Assembly: GCA_003676145.1 (NCBI GenBank)
Contig: NAUB01000033.1
Span: 31,146-95,145 of the forward strand
Reading direction: 5' to 3'
Source of the DNA: a gamma proteobacterium symbiont of Stewartia floridana
GTDB lineage: Bacteria; Pseudomonadota; Gammaproteobacteria; Chromatiales; Chromatiaceae
DNA length: 64,000 nucleotides
Shown here: positions 46,450 through 55,274 of the stretch, in pieces
Position numbering within the stretch: the stretch's first letter is position 1
Layout of the letters: every line of letters begins with the position of its first letter
Notes under the pieces: model-generated
The model's input: the letters and a program-made list of their open reading frames with translations, nothing else
Told to the model about the DNA's origin: nothing
Databases searched by the model: none
Position numbers and translations under genes: made by a program

Positions 46450-46931
46450 CTGAACGGGTATGCAGCCAACAGAATTGGAAATTTTGTTATATCAAGGGGT
46501 TAAATTCAAGCTCAAATCGCCTGTTCGTTGTGAAACGGTCGATTATTTCTTATCGGATCGGGTCAGTTCGAAGCGCTCTTCCTGAAAAAACCGAACGGTA
46601 TCGGCAAAATGATCGTTAATAACTCTCAAATACCTTCCTTGCATCGGGGTTTTTGATTGCCCTGGTAAACTTAAGCTAGCCTTAAGAAACAGAGTCCATG
46701 CTGTCTTGGACTGTTTAAACGCAATTCCTGCTTGGGCTTGGCTCGCAACTGATTTTGCAATGCGGGTGCTTTCTGCAGCCGATATTGTGGATAACCCCGA
46801 TTGCTAAACGGCAGGTAACTCTGTTATTAATAGAGAAGTTACATTAACTGTCGCTCATAAAAACACTCATAATTTTAATAATAGGGCGGTTGCGCTCAAC
46901 AAATACCGCTCAACATTCAGGAGGATTCAGT
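46450..46931. other. Intergenic region upstream of hemA and the exporter cluster
   Basis: A 482-bp divergent space, AT-rich in places. It contains the probable promoter of the downstream cluster (46844-46873). Two CTTAAG hexamers flank CTAGC near 46673-46688. No gene is seen. Confidence 0.45.
46844..46873 (+). promoter_or_regulatory. Possible promoter of the LolA-like/DUF1302/MMPL cluster
   Basis: TTAACT at 46844-46849 (4 of 6 to TTGACA), an 18-bp spacer, then CATAAT at 46868-46873 (5 of 6). The surrounding sequence is AT-rich. The leader to the first gene would be about 50 nt. Confidence 0.4.
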
Positions 46932-47909
46932 ATGCAGATGCGTAACCAAGTCTACGCAATGGCCACTGCCGGTTTGTTGTTTTCCAGTTCCATTTTTGCA
47001 GGGGTAGCCAAGGACCTACCGCTTCCCTCCGGTACACCGAGTGCTGATGAGGTTGCCAACCAGGTCTATTTCGTCAACCACTTCTATGCCTTGAAGAATT
47101 TCGGTATCACCAATAACAACAAGGATCCGAAAAAGAGTAACCGGGCGATCCCCGGCAAGATCACCACGATCGTCAATAAATCCGCCGGCAGCAAACCCAC
47201 CACCATCACCGTTGAGCGCTATCTCAACAATGACTATGGCGAAGGTGCGATCAATGCCCAGGATATCGCGATCTTCCGTTCCGGCAAGCTGAAAGGCACC
47301 GGTATGCTGATCACCGATTATGTGGATGAGAATAAGAGTCAATCCTACTCCATCTGGTTGCCGGCGCTGAGGAAAATCAGACGCTTCGCCGAGCCTGCCC
47401 ATGATGATGCCTGGGGTGGGACCGACTTCACCTTCGGTGACGTAACCCTGAGAAAGCCCAAGGATGAGACCCACGAGCTGGTAGGCACCGAGACCTTTAA
47501 CGACTGCCTCGGGGCAATCGACAAGGCCGAATCGAAAAACAAGTATCTGCCCAATCCGCCGGATGCGGCCTGTGATCACAAGGGCAAAGAGGTCTATAAA
47601 CTGAAAAGCACCACCAAGCGGGAAAACTGGTGGTACGACTATCGCATCAGTTATGTGGATAGCAAGACTTTCGCCGACTACCGTACGGAGTATTTCAAAG
47701 GGGACAAGCAGGTCAAAGTGATTGACCGGGATTGGCGCAGTCTGGGGTTGGATGATCCACGTGCCCAATATTGGGGGTATTGGTACGGAAAGACCCTCGA
47801 GTCCGGTCATGAGACCTGGGCGGTTATTCCACAGGAGATCGTTCAGTACGACCAAGCTTGGGAATCGGATTACTGGTCAGAGAAGACCCTGAGAAAGATA
47901 AAACGCTAA
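46932..47909 (+). CDS. LolA-like outer-membrane lipoprotein-sorting protein
   Basis: A 325-residue periplasmic protein with a signal peptide (cleavage after SSSIFA, about residue 23). It belongs to the LolA-like 'outer membrane lipoprotein-sorting' group: the conserved block is SIWLPALRKIRRFAEPAHDD and WGGTDFTFGDVTLRKP, followed by WWYDYRISYVDSKTF. These form an open half-barrel with a hydrophobic groove, suited to carry a lipid or other hydrophobic substrate. The ATG at 46932 has AGGAGG 7 bases upstream. It leads a three-gene cluster with a DUF1302 barrel and an MMPL pump, so it probably shuttles the pump's substrate across the periplasm. Confidence 0.82.
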   Translation: MQMRNQVYAMATAGLLFSSSIFAGVAKDLPLPSGTPSADEVANQVYFVNHFYALKNFGITNNNKDPKKSNRAIPGKITTIVNKSAGSKPTTITVERYLNNDYGEGAINAQDIAIFRSGKLKGTGMLITDYVDENKSQSYSIWLPALRKIRRFAEPAHDDAWGGTDFTFGDVTLRKPKDETHELVGTETFNDCLGAIDKAESKNKYLPNPPDAACDHKGKEVYKLKSTTKRENWWYDYRISYVDSKTFADYRTEYFKGDKQVKVIDRDWRSLGLDDPRAQYWGYWYGKTLESGHETWAVIPQEIVQYDQAWESDYWSEKTLRKIKR

Positions 47910-47921
47910 CAACTATAAATT

Positions 47922-47949
47922 GAAACACCCGGCACAGTCCGGGTGTTTC
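47922..47949 (+). terminator. Strong hairpin between the LolA-like gene and the DUF1302 gene
   Basis: An 11-bp perfect stem (GAAACACCCGG with CCGGGTGTTTC, arms 47922-47932 and 47939-47949) with a 6-nt loop. The sequence after it is only modestly T-rich (CACTTTAATTG). It may partly terminate or protect the 3' end of the first message and so set the ratio of the cluster products. Confidence 0.55.
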
Positions 47950-48049
47950 CACTTTAATTGAACCGACTCGCAAGCAGTCGGCAAACACCATCATTGCGCG
48001 ACGCTTGATTGTAGCAGCCTCGCAGTAATGAATTCGGGAGGATTCTTTC

Positions 48050-50266
48050 ATGTTCAATCGCAGTAAGTTGTATAAGTCGATTCTGCTCGCCATGCTCGTG
48101 CCCGGTGCGGCGGTTGCTGAAATAGAGTACAGCGGATACTTAAAAAATGAGACATCAGTCTTCACCAGAGATGGTCAGGTTACCGGCAAGGCGGACAGCA
48201 TGCTGGATATGGAGGGCCATGACAAAGGGGACCTGCTGAAGTTCGAAAACTCGGCACGTCTATTCCTGAATGGTTATGTGGGCGATAACATCACCTGGCA
48301 TGCCGACTTGAATGTGATCTACGATTCCGAGGGTGTGAATGATGACTATAAGGGTCACAAGCTCTACACCCAGCACGACTACCTCAGGGAGCTCTATTTC
48401 GACACCACGGTTTTCGATTGGGACCTGCGTGTCGGTAAACAGCAGGTTGTGTGGGGAACCGCAGACGGCATCAAGCTGCTGGATATCATCAATCCCACCG
48501 ATTTTCGTGAGCTCAACCAGAATGCCATGGAGGATTCCCGAATTCCGATCTGGATGATCAACGCGGAGCGTAACATCGGCGACAGCAGCAACATTCAGCT
48601 GATTGTCTCTCAGGTTGAAGAGAACAAGATTCCCGGTCTCAACGCCGACGGTGATGCCGGCCACCCCTTCCTGATGAAAGGGGTGGAGACAATCAGTGGT
48701 CAGGTAAACGGTTTCTACAACATCGCCCCGGCGTTGAGTAATGTGGCGGCCACCTTCAACGCGGCGGCCATGGGGGGTGGATTCACCGGTGGCATGGCGC
48801 TGCCCCTGGGTCTGAACCTGTTTGCCGGTTTGACCGTGGATGGTTTCGCCGGCAACTTCTGGGATGCCTCGACCACACCTGGTCTGCTGAATCCCACGGT
48901 GCCGACCGATCCGGCCGCCGCACCCGGTTGGTTGCTGCTGAACGCCTTTACCCAGTTTGGTTTTACCGGCCAGCCCGGATTTCCTGCCGGTGTCAGCGAT
49001 CCGAATGGTAACTTCGGTGAGACCAACCTGATGCCGATCACCGGCCTGACCCCGCTCTCACCCACCGAGGTGACCTGGCAGCCGGATGAAGCCTCTTCCG
49101 CCTTCGAATATATGGCGAATGCGACCTTCGCCACCTTCAACACCTTTACCAGCTTTACCGGAGCTGGCGGGTTGACCGGTTTCGAATCCGAGTGGGTCAA
49201 GGACTATCCGGATGACAGTGACGTAAACGGTGGTTTTCGTTTCAGAAACTCAACCGATGGCGGCTTGAACTGGTCCGTCAACTACTTCTACCACTACAGC
49301 GGTAACCCGAACATCGATCTGAGCTGGCGTGATGCCAACGGCGATGAGTTGATCGTGCAGCGTGCTCCCACCCTGTTCTTCGATACCAACGGTACCCCTG
49401 GTCCACAGCAGAATGACACCTTCGTGCCGGATGTGGCCACCAGCCTGAGCCGGGATGAGGCCCGGGCAAACTGGGATATGGGCAATGCCACCACCATTCT
49501 GGTACACGATGGGGCCGGCAACTACTCCGGTGCACTCGATCCAAGTGGCGTGCTGCCGGCGCTGGCTGACGGTAATCCCTTCAACGATGCGATGGCGATG
49601 GGAACCGGTGCGCCCTCCCTGCGCTTCACGGAGAAGTTGCATCGGGTCAATAGTCTCGGTACCTCTTTCGACTACGCCCTTGAAGCTGGCGACATACCGC
49701 TGGTACTCAGAGGCGAGTTTCTCTACGACGAAGGTGAGAAACAGCCAGTTATCGACAAGTTCCTGCTGAGCATCGGTGATCTGACCAATGCGCTCAAAAT
49801 GGAAGACGCAGACTACTTCAAGTATGTGCTTGGCGCCGATATCACGGTGGCAACCAATCTCTTGATCAGTGGCCAGTTCATTCAGTTCCGCAATCTGGAT
49901 TTTGTCGACGATTCGGATACCTGCCGCACCCAGACCGGTGTGACCATGGATTGCAGTCGTTACACCGCGGATTTCGCCACCATGAGTCTGACCAATGGCC
50001 TCAACAAGGGGTATGAGGATAAGGAGTTCTACTCGATCTTCCTCTCCAAGCCCTTCGGCGAGTCTCAGGAGCATCGCTGGAACAACATCTTCATCTACGA
50101 AGAGGGTGGCGGCAAATGGAATCGCTTCGATGTTGAGTACACCTTCACCGATACCCTGTTGGCTTCCGTGGAGTGGAACAACTACTGGGGTGAAGAGAAC
50201 ACGACCTTCGGTCAGTTCAGAGACTCATCCAACTTCCAGGTGGGTCTGAAGTGGATCATTGAGTGA
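48050..50266 (+). CDS. DUF1302 outer-membrane beta-barrel protein
   Basis: A 738-residue protein with a signal peptide ending in GAAVA (about residue 24) and then beta-barrel sequence. DUF1302 is recognised from ENSARLFLNGYVGDNITWHA, DLRVGKQQVVWGTADGIKLL and DIINPTDFRELNQNAMEDSR. A long Gly/Pro/Asn-rich insertion (about residues 225-400) and acidic loops follow. The protein ends in a strand LKWIIE, not an aromatic residue. The ATG at 48050 has GGGAGG upstream. DUF1302 barrels are usually encoded with LolA-like proteins and MMPL pumps, and are thought to be the outer-membrane exit or receptor (inference). Confidence 0.85.
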   Translation: MFNRSKLYKSILLAMLVPGAAVAEIEYSGYLKNETSVFTRDGQVTGKADSMLDMEGHDKGDLLKFENSARLFLNGYVGDNITWHADLNVIYDSEGVNDDYKGHKLYTQHDYLRELYFDTTVFDWDLRVGKQQVVWGTADGIKLLDIINPTDFRELNQNAMEDSRIPIWMINAERNIGDSSNIQLIVSQVEENKIPGLNADGDAGHPFLMKGVETISGQVNGFYNIAPALSNVAATFNAAAMGGGFTGGMALPLGLNLFAGLTVDGFAGNFWDASTTPGLLNPTVPTDPAAAPGWLLLNAFTQFGFTGQPGFPAGVSDPNGNFGETNLMPITGLTPLSPTEVTWQPDEASSAFEYMANATFATFNTFTSFTGAGGLTGFESEWVKDYPDDSDVNGGFRFRNSTDGGLNWSVNYFYHYSGNPNIDLSWRDANGDELIVQRAPTLFFDTNGTPGPQQNDTFVPDVATSLSRDEARANWDMGNATTILVHDGAGNYSGALDPSGVLPALADGNPFNDAMAMGTGAPSLRFTEKLHRVNSLGTSFDYALEAGDIPLVLRGEFLYDEGEKQPVIDKFLLSIGDLTNALKMEDADYFKYVLGADITVATNLLISGQFIQFRNLDFVDDSDTCRTQTGVTMDCSRYTADFATMSLTNGLNKGYEDKEFYSIFLSKPFGESQEHRWNNIFIYEEGGGKWNRFDVEYTFTDTLLASVEWNNYWGEENTTFGQFRDSSNFQVGLKWIIE

Positions 50267-50353
50267 TCCCTGACTGGCAGTAAAACCCTTCGGCAGTCGC
50301 CTGGATTATCCAGACGGCTGCCGACTCACAGCGAATTCTAGGAGTAGTGAGCC

Positions 50354-53119
50354 ATGAGCGGCTCTACAACAAAACAACAAACCAATAATGCCTGGGCAGA
50401 AGGCTACGCGGATTTTGTCATCAAGTTTCGCTGGCCGTTGATGATGATCCTTCTGGTGGTGACAATTCTTGCCGCCTTGCAGATCAAGAATCTGGATATG
50501 CGTAATGATCCGGATACCCTGTTGCCGCCGAGCAACCGCTATGTGGCGACCAACCTCTATGCGGAACACAATTTCGGCATGGGTAACCTGATGGTCTTCA
50601 CCCTGAGGATCAATGAAGGGGACGTCTATAAAAACTGGTTCGTGAATAAGGTGCAGGAGATCCACAATCGATTGGTCGACCTGCCCACCGCCCGTGAATC
50701 GAACTTCATCGATATTGCAGCGAAGAAGATCAAGTACATGGGCGCGGATGAGAACGGTCTGGTCTTCAAGCGCCTGATCCCCACCGAAGGCATCAGCAGT
50801 GATCCTGAAAAGGCGGCAGAGCAACTGGCCTTTTTGAAAGAGGGCATCGAAACCAACCCGGTGATCGGTCCGATGCTGGTCGGTTTCGAGGATGCGGAAG
50901 GCAATAAGTGTGAGTTTTCACAAAAGGATGAGAAGAACTGTACGGCGAAATCCCTCTACATCATCGGCGACTATACCGATGAGGTAAAGGAGATCTATCT
51001 GCCCTGGGTGCGTGAAATCCGCGCCATGATGGATGAGTACAGTGAGGACGATCGGTTCGAGGTGCTGGTGGCCGGTGAACCCTATTTTCTTGCCTGGATG
51101 CTGGCCGACCTGGTCAACAAGTGGTGGCTGTTCGTTATCTCATTCGCCATCGTCATCGCCGCACTCTGGTTTGAGTTCCGTAATTGGCGCGGCTCCCTGT
51201 TTCCGATCATCGGTGTCAGTGCAACCATCATCCTGACCCTGGGGCTGATGGGCTTTTCAGCCTTCAAACTGACCACCATGATGGTATTGACCCCGATGCT
51301 GTTGCTGGCCATCGGAATCGGCCACTCGGTGCAGGTAACCCGGCGTTTCATGCAGGAGCAGGCCAAATCGGGGGATTGCGAGTCGGCCGCCCACTCCGCC
51401 ATCTCCCATACGATCGTTCCGGCAACCTTGTCGATTGTCACGGATATGGTCGGTTTCGCCACCCTGGCAACCGTGGATATCTCGTTCTACAAGGCCTATG
51501 CCTATTTCGGCATGTTCGGCATGTTGACCCTGCTGTTTACCACCACCACCCTGATTCCGCTGCTGATGATGACCTTCCCCTGCAGCAATAAAGAGGCGAA
51601 AGAGGGGCATGAGCACGAGTGGGAGACCAAGGTGGGTGGCTTTATCTCCGGCCTGTTGACCGGTCCGGGGAAAATGATCCCGATCGGTATCGTGGTGGCG
51701 ATCATGGCCTGGTCGGTCTATGAGACCGATATCCTGAATGGCACCAGTGAGGATCTGATGCCTGGTGTGGAGAAGGGCATCAACTATTCGCGTGCCGCGT
51801 TCAAGGAGAAATCGATCACCATACAGCACATTGAGCGGCTGAATGAGATCATGCCGGGGGTCATCTCCGTCTCCATACCGATACGCGGTAAAGAGCCCAC
51901 ATCCGAGCTCTGTGTGGAGACCTATTTCCCCGAGGAGATCTACGACATAGAGGATCCCCTGGAGAAGGTCGCCCAGTGTGAAAAGGCCAAACAGGAGTTG
52001 GGCTGCTGGGATCCTGATCCCTGCGGGGCCCAGGGAGTCTTCAACGAAGCCGATGTGCTGGCGGATATTGAAGCCCTCGAGGAGTGGATGCGTGCCCATG
52101 AACACATCGGCTTCACCGGATCCTATGCCCAGTATATCCGCCTGGTGAACATGCTGTTGACCGCTGAGCCGGGAGAGCAGCCTGACATCAAGGATCTCTA
52201 TATCCCAACCTCGAAAAAACTGCGTGAGATCGATCCGGACGATGATCGTGGCGGTGACGATATCGTGCAGCTCTACAATGGTCTTTTGGAGACCATGACC
52301 GAAGAGGGGGACATGGACTCCTTCGTCATGAAGAACTGGAACGAAGGGGTGGTGATGGGTTTCATCAATACCATGGATCCGGTTGAGACCCACGAAGTCA
52401 CCATGGATATCCAACAGTATATTGAGGACCATAAGAACGACCCGGGTTTCAGCAAGGTCAACTTCGGGCTGCGTTCCGGCCCGGTGGATGACCTTTCCGG
52501 TGACACCAATGAACTCTCAGTGGATGGTCCCAACTATGTCCGGCCCGGGCTGGGTGGTTTCCTTGGCGCCACGGAGGCGACCCGTGAGGTTGCCGTGGAC
52601 AACTGGCTCTCAGGGCCTCTGCTCACGGCGGCAGCAGTGTTCGTGATTGCGGCGCTGATCTTCCGTTCGCTGGTTGTCTCGGTGATCCTGATGGTGCTGT
52701 TGTTCATCACCCTGTTTGCCCAGTATGGCCTGGGAGGCTACATGACCAGCATTCAGAACTGGTCGGGCAATCTGGCCTTCCACCTGCAGGTGGCTCTGAG
52801 TATCGCCATGGGCTTGGGTATCGACTATGGCATCTACATGATGTCGAGGCTCAAGGAGGAGATGCAGGCGACGGCCGGTAACTGGCAGGAGGCGTTGATC
52901 AACACCCTCAATACCACCGGCTCTGCGGTGATCATTTCGGTTGTGGTTCTGCTGGGCTGCTTCATCCCGCTGCTGAATACCGATCTGGCCAATACCTGGG
53001 GACTGGGTGTCTACATCAGTCAGGCTCTGCTGATCGATGTGGTGACCGCATTGACGATTCTGCCGATGCTGGTGGCCTGGTTGAAGCCGAGATTTGTTTT
53101 TGGTGAGTATAAAAACTAA
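50354..53119 (+). CDS. MMPL-type RND exporter
   Basis: A 921-residue RND-superfamily pump of the MMPL group with twelve membrane segments in two repeats. The first helix is near residues 25-45 and is followed by a large periplasmic loop. The TM4 motif AIGIGHSVQVTRRFMQEQ and the second-half GLGIDYGIYMMSRLKEEM are diagnostic, and the paired ETD/proton-relay residues sit near them. Two large periplasmic domains of about 200 residues each are present, with cysteines (NKCEFSQKDEKNC) that may form disulfides. A ribosome site AGGAG precedes the ATG. MMPL pumps move lipids or hydrophobic molecules. It is closed by a strong terminator, ending the cluster. Confidence 0.9.
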   Translation: MSGSTTKQQTNNAWAEGYADFVIKFRWPLMMILLVVTILAALQIKNLDMRNDPDTLLPPSNRYVATNLYAEHNFGMGNLMVFTLRINEGDVYKNWFVNKVQEIHNRLVDLPTARESNFIDIAAKKIKYMGADENGLVFKRLIPTEGISSDPEKAAEQLAFLKEGIETNPVIGPMLVGFEDAEGNKCEFSQKDEKNCTAKSLYIIGDYTDEVKEIYLPWVREIRAMMDEYSEDDRFEVLVAGEPYFLAWMLADLVNKWWLFVISFAIVIAALWFEFRNWRGSLFPIIGVSATIILTLGLMGFSAFKLTTMMVLTPMLLLAIGIGHSVQVTRRFMQEQAKSGDCESAAHSAISHTIVPATLSIVTDMVGFATLATVDISFYKAYAYFGMFGMLTLLFTTTTLIPLLMMTFPCSNKEAKEGHEHEWETKVGGFISGLLTGPGKMIPIGIVVAIMAWSVYETDILNGTSEDLMPGVEKGINYSRAAFKEKSITIQHIERLNEIMPGVISVSIPIRGKEPTSELCVETYFPEEIYDIEDPLEKVAQCEKAKQELGCWDPDPCGAQGVFNEADVLADIEALEEWMRAHEHIGFTGSYAQYIRLVNMLLTAEPGEQPDIKDLYIPTSKKLREIDPDDDRGGDDIVQLYNGLLETMTEEGDMDSFVMKNWNEGVVMGFINTMDPVETHEVTMDIQQYIEDHKNDPGFSKVNFGLRSGPVDDLSGDTNELSVDGPNYVRPGLGGFLGATEATREVAVDNWLSGPLLTAAAVFVIAALIFRSLVVSVILMVLLFITLFAQYGLGGYMTSIQNWSGNLAFHLQVALSIAMGLGIDYGIYMMSRLKEEMQATAGNWQEALINTLNTTGSAVIISVVVLLGCFIPLLNTDLANTWGLGVYISQALLIDVVTALTILPMLVAWLKPRFVFGEYKN

Positions 53120-53154
53120 AAAAAGTTGACTGGGCTTCGGTTCAGTATGATCTC

Positions 53155-53181
53155 AAGCCGGCATTTATGCCGGCTTTTTTT
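53155..53181 (+). terminator. Intrinsic terminator after the MMPL exporter
   Basis: A 9-bp stem (AAGCCGGCA with TGCCGGCTT, arms 53155-53163 and 53168-53176), a 4-nt loop and a run of seven T (53175-53181). It lies 35 bp past the stop codon, just before the convergent ABC gene. Confidence 0.93.
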
Positions 53182-53185
53182 ATCT

Positions 53186-54022
53186 TCAGCTGTGCCTTGA
53201 TGTCCGCTGTTTTGTCTGCTGATCGGTTCTACGACGAGGCTTGAAGAAGTGTCGTAACCGCTCGCCGAAGGAGCGGTTGCGTATTGGGCAGGTTACGGCA
53301 AGCGAAACCGGAGGCTTGGTCTCTTCATCCCAGCTATTGACGATGAAGCCATCGCTCAATTTGATCAACCGGCTGGCGGCCTGTTTCACATCCGGGTCGT
53401 GGGAGGAGATCAGAAAGGTGGTGCCGAGGCTTTGATTCAATCGCTGCATCAGTTCGATCAGGTGTCTGCCGGTGGTGCTGTCCAGATTGGCAGTCGGTTC
53501 ATCCGCCAGAATGATTTTCGGTTCAGTGGCCAAGGCCCGGGCGACGGCAACCCGCTGTTGCTGACCGCCGGATAGCTGATCGGGGCGACGATAACCGAGA
53601 TGACCAATCTCGACCTCATGCAGCCAGTGGTTGGCGATCTCCAGGCTCTCCTGTTTACTTTTACCTTGCAGCTGGCAGACGTAGGCGACATTTTCCCGGG
53701 CGCTGAGTACCCGAATCAGATTGTAGGCCTGGAAGACGAAACCGATATTGGCGAGCCGAAACCCGCTGCGTTGGCTGTTTCCCATCTTCAGGATATCTTC
53801 GCCCAGAACCCGGGCCTCTCCCCGGTCGGCCGACTCCAGACCGCCAACGATGTTCAGCAAGGTGCTTTTGCCTGAACCGGAACGACCGGCCAGTACGACA
53901 AATTCCCCGTTCTGGAGCTCCAGGTCGATACCATTCAGCGCCGGGTAGGGCATGCTGCCGACCCAATAGCACTTGTGCAGGTCTCGGATGTGGATGATGG
54001 GTGATCGATTATCTTCCGGCAT
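53186..54022 (-). CDS. ABC transporter ATPase, LolD-like
   Basis: A 278-residue ATPase with Walker A (GRSGSGKST), signature LSGGQQQRVAVARALA, Walker B (KIILADEPTANLD) and the H-loop SSHDPDV. These fit the LolD/MacB group. The C-terminal tail beyond the domain is basic (HFFKPRRRTDQQTKQRTS). The frame opens at 54097, but the ATG at 54022 (MPEDNRSP) is preceded by AGGTGG and lies 7 bp after the permease stop. With the two permeases next to it, it makes a four-part transporter with the LolA-like protein upstream. Confidence 0.88.
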   Translation of the reverse strand: MPEDNRSPIIHIRDLHKCYWVGSMPYPALNGIDLELQNGEFVVLAGRSGSGKSTLLNIVGGLESADRGEARVLGEDILKMGNSQRSGFRLANIGFVFQAYNLIRVLSARENVAYVCQLQGKSKQESLEIANHWLHEVEIGHLGYRRPDQLSGGQQQRVAVARALATEPKIILADEPTANLDSTTGRHLIELMQRLNQSLGTTFLISSHDPDVKQAASRLIKLSDGFIVNSWDEETKPPVSLAVTCPIRNRSFGERLRHFFKPRRRTDQQTKQRTSRHS

Positions 54023-54029
54023 GGGCCAC

Positions 54030-55274
54030 CTATTGGATTCGAAGAGCCTGGCTAACTGAGAGACGGGTGGCTTTCCATGCCGGGTAGATTCCTGCAAGCA
54101 GGGCGGCCACTAGAGTGGCCAACAGAATTTTAAGCGCGGAGTCCCGGGTCAACTGCGGGTGGATCACCGGGTCCATATAGAAAAATTCAAAGGCGTTGGC
54201 GTAATCGGTCAGATCGATGCCGCCATCCGCGAGCAGCATGACCACCAGCAGTGCGATCAGATAGCCCAGAACGGCACCGACAAAAATCAGCAGAACCGCT
54301 TCAAACAGCAGCATCAGAAAGATGCGATGGGGCTGGGTGCCGATGGCAATCATTACACCAAGCTCTTTCTGACGCTCATGCAGTGAGATCAGCATGGTGT
54401 TGAGGATCTCAGTGAGCACCAGCAGGATCACCACAAACAGGATGATCAAACCATAGGCATCACTGAACTCCAGCCACTGCCTGACCATCGGATCCAGCTC
54501 CTGCCAGGGCATGATCTCATAGACCTGCTCAGAGAGTTGCTGGACAAACAGCCGGTAGAGGGTGTCGGTCTGGTCGTGATGATCAGCGCGGATCACGATA
54601 TCGGTCACCGCCTGCTGCATCTGCAGCCACTGCTGGGCCCCATCGAGTGAAATCAGCGCCAGGGTGCGATCGATCTGTGGTGCGCCGGTCTCGATAATAC
54701 CTCTCAGATAGTAGACCTCTGAGATCATCTCGCCGGAGGGTCGCTGGGTCATCAGGATAACCCGGTCAGACAATTTTGCACCGAGATTTTGTGCCACCGT
54801 CTTACCCAGCAAAAGATCCTTGTTCATGCCGGGGCGCAGCCAGACGCCGGTTTTCACATTCTGATCCATGGAGGTCACCCAGGTCTCCTGCTCCGGATCG
54901 GTGGCCATGATCTGCACGCCGGTACTACTGCCGCTGACGGAGGCGAGTCCTGAGGTGCGGATGCGTTGGGTCCAGCCGATGATCTCAGGATAGGTGTCCA
55001 TATAGCGGGATATGGCATCGGGATCGGCGATGTTGTCCCGCAGGTTTTGAGAAGCCTCGAATCCCTTCGCATGGATCTGCAGATGGCCGGTGAAGCTGAG
55101 GATGAAATTGGTTTTCATCTGACTCAGCCAGCCGTCATTGAGGGCGCTGAGCAGGGTCAGAGTGGCGATACCGAACATCATGGTCAGCAGGGTGATGGTG
55201 GTACGGCGGCGGTTGCGTATCAGGTTACGTACCGCCAGTGCCACATAGGTCAGTATCCCGAGTCGGCTAACCAT
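54030..55274 (-). CDS. FtsX-type ABC permease 2, LolC/E-like
   Basis: A 414-residue permease. It has one N-terminal helix after RNLIRNRRRTTITLLTMMFG, a periplasmic domain of about 200 residues, then three C-terminal helices (AYGLIILFVVILLVLTEILN, LLFEAVLLIFVGAVLGYL and LKILLATLVAALLAGIYPAW). This is the MacB/LolC type. The start at 55274 (MVSRLGILTYVALAVRN) overlaps the first permease stop by 8 bases. The earlier frame start at 55358 would run into the other gene. It is paralogous to that first permease. Confidence 0.88.
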   Translation of the reverse strand: MVSRLGILTYVALAVRNLIRNRRRTTITLLTMMFGIATLTLLSALNDGWLSQMKTNFILSFTGHLQIHAKGFEASQNLRDNIADPDAISRYMDTYPEIIGWTQRIRTSGLASVSGSSTGVQIMATDPEQETWVTSMDQNVKTGVWLRPGMNKDLLLGKTVAQNLGAKLSDRVILMTQRPSGEMISEVYYLRGIIETGAPQIDRTLALISLDGAQQWLQMQQAVTDIVIRADHHDQTDTLYRLFVQQLSEQVYEIMPWQELDPMVRQWLEFSDAYGLIILFVVILLVLTEILNTMLISLHERQKELGVMIAIGTQPHRIFLMLLFEAVLLIFVGAVLGYLIALLVVMLLADGGIDLTDYANAFEFFYMDPVIHPQLTRDSALKILLATLVAALLAGIYPAWKATRLSVSQALRIQ

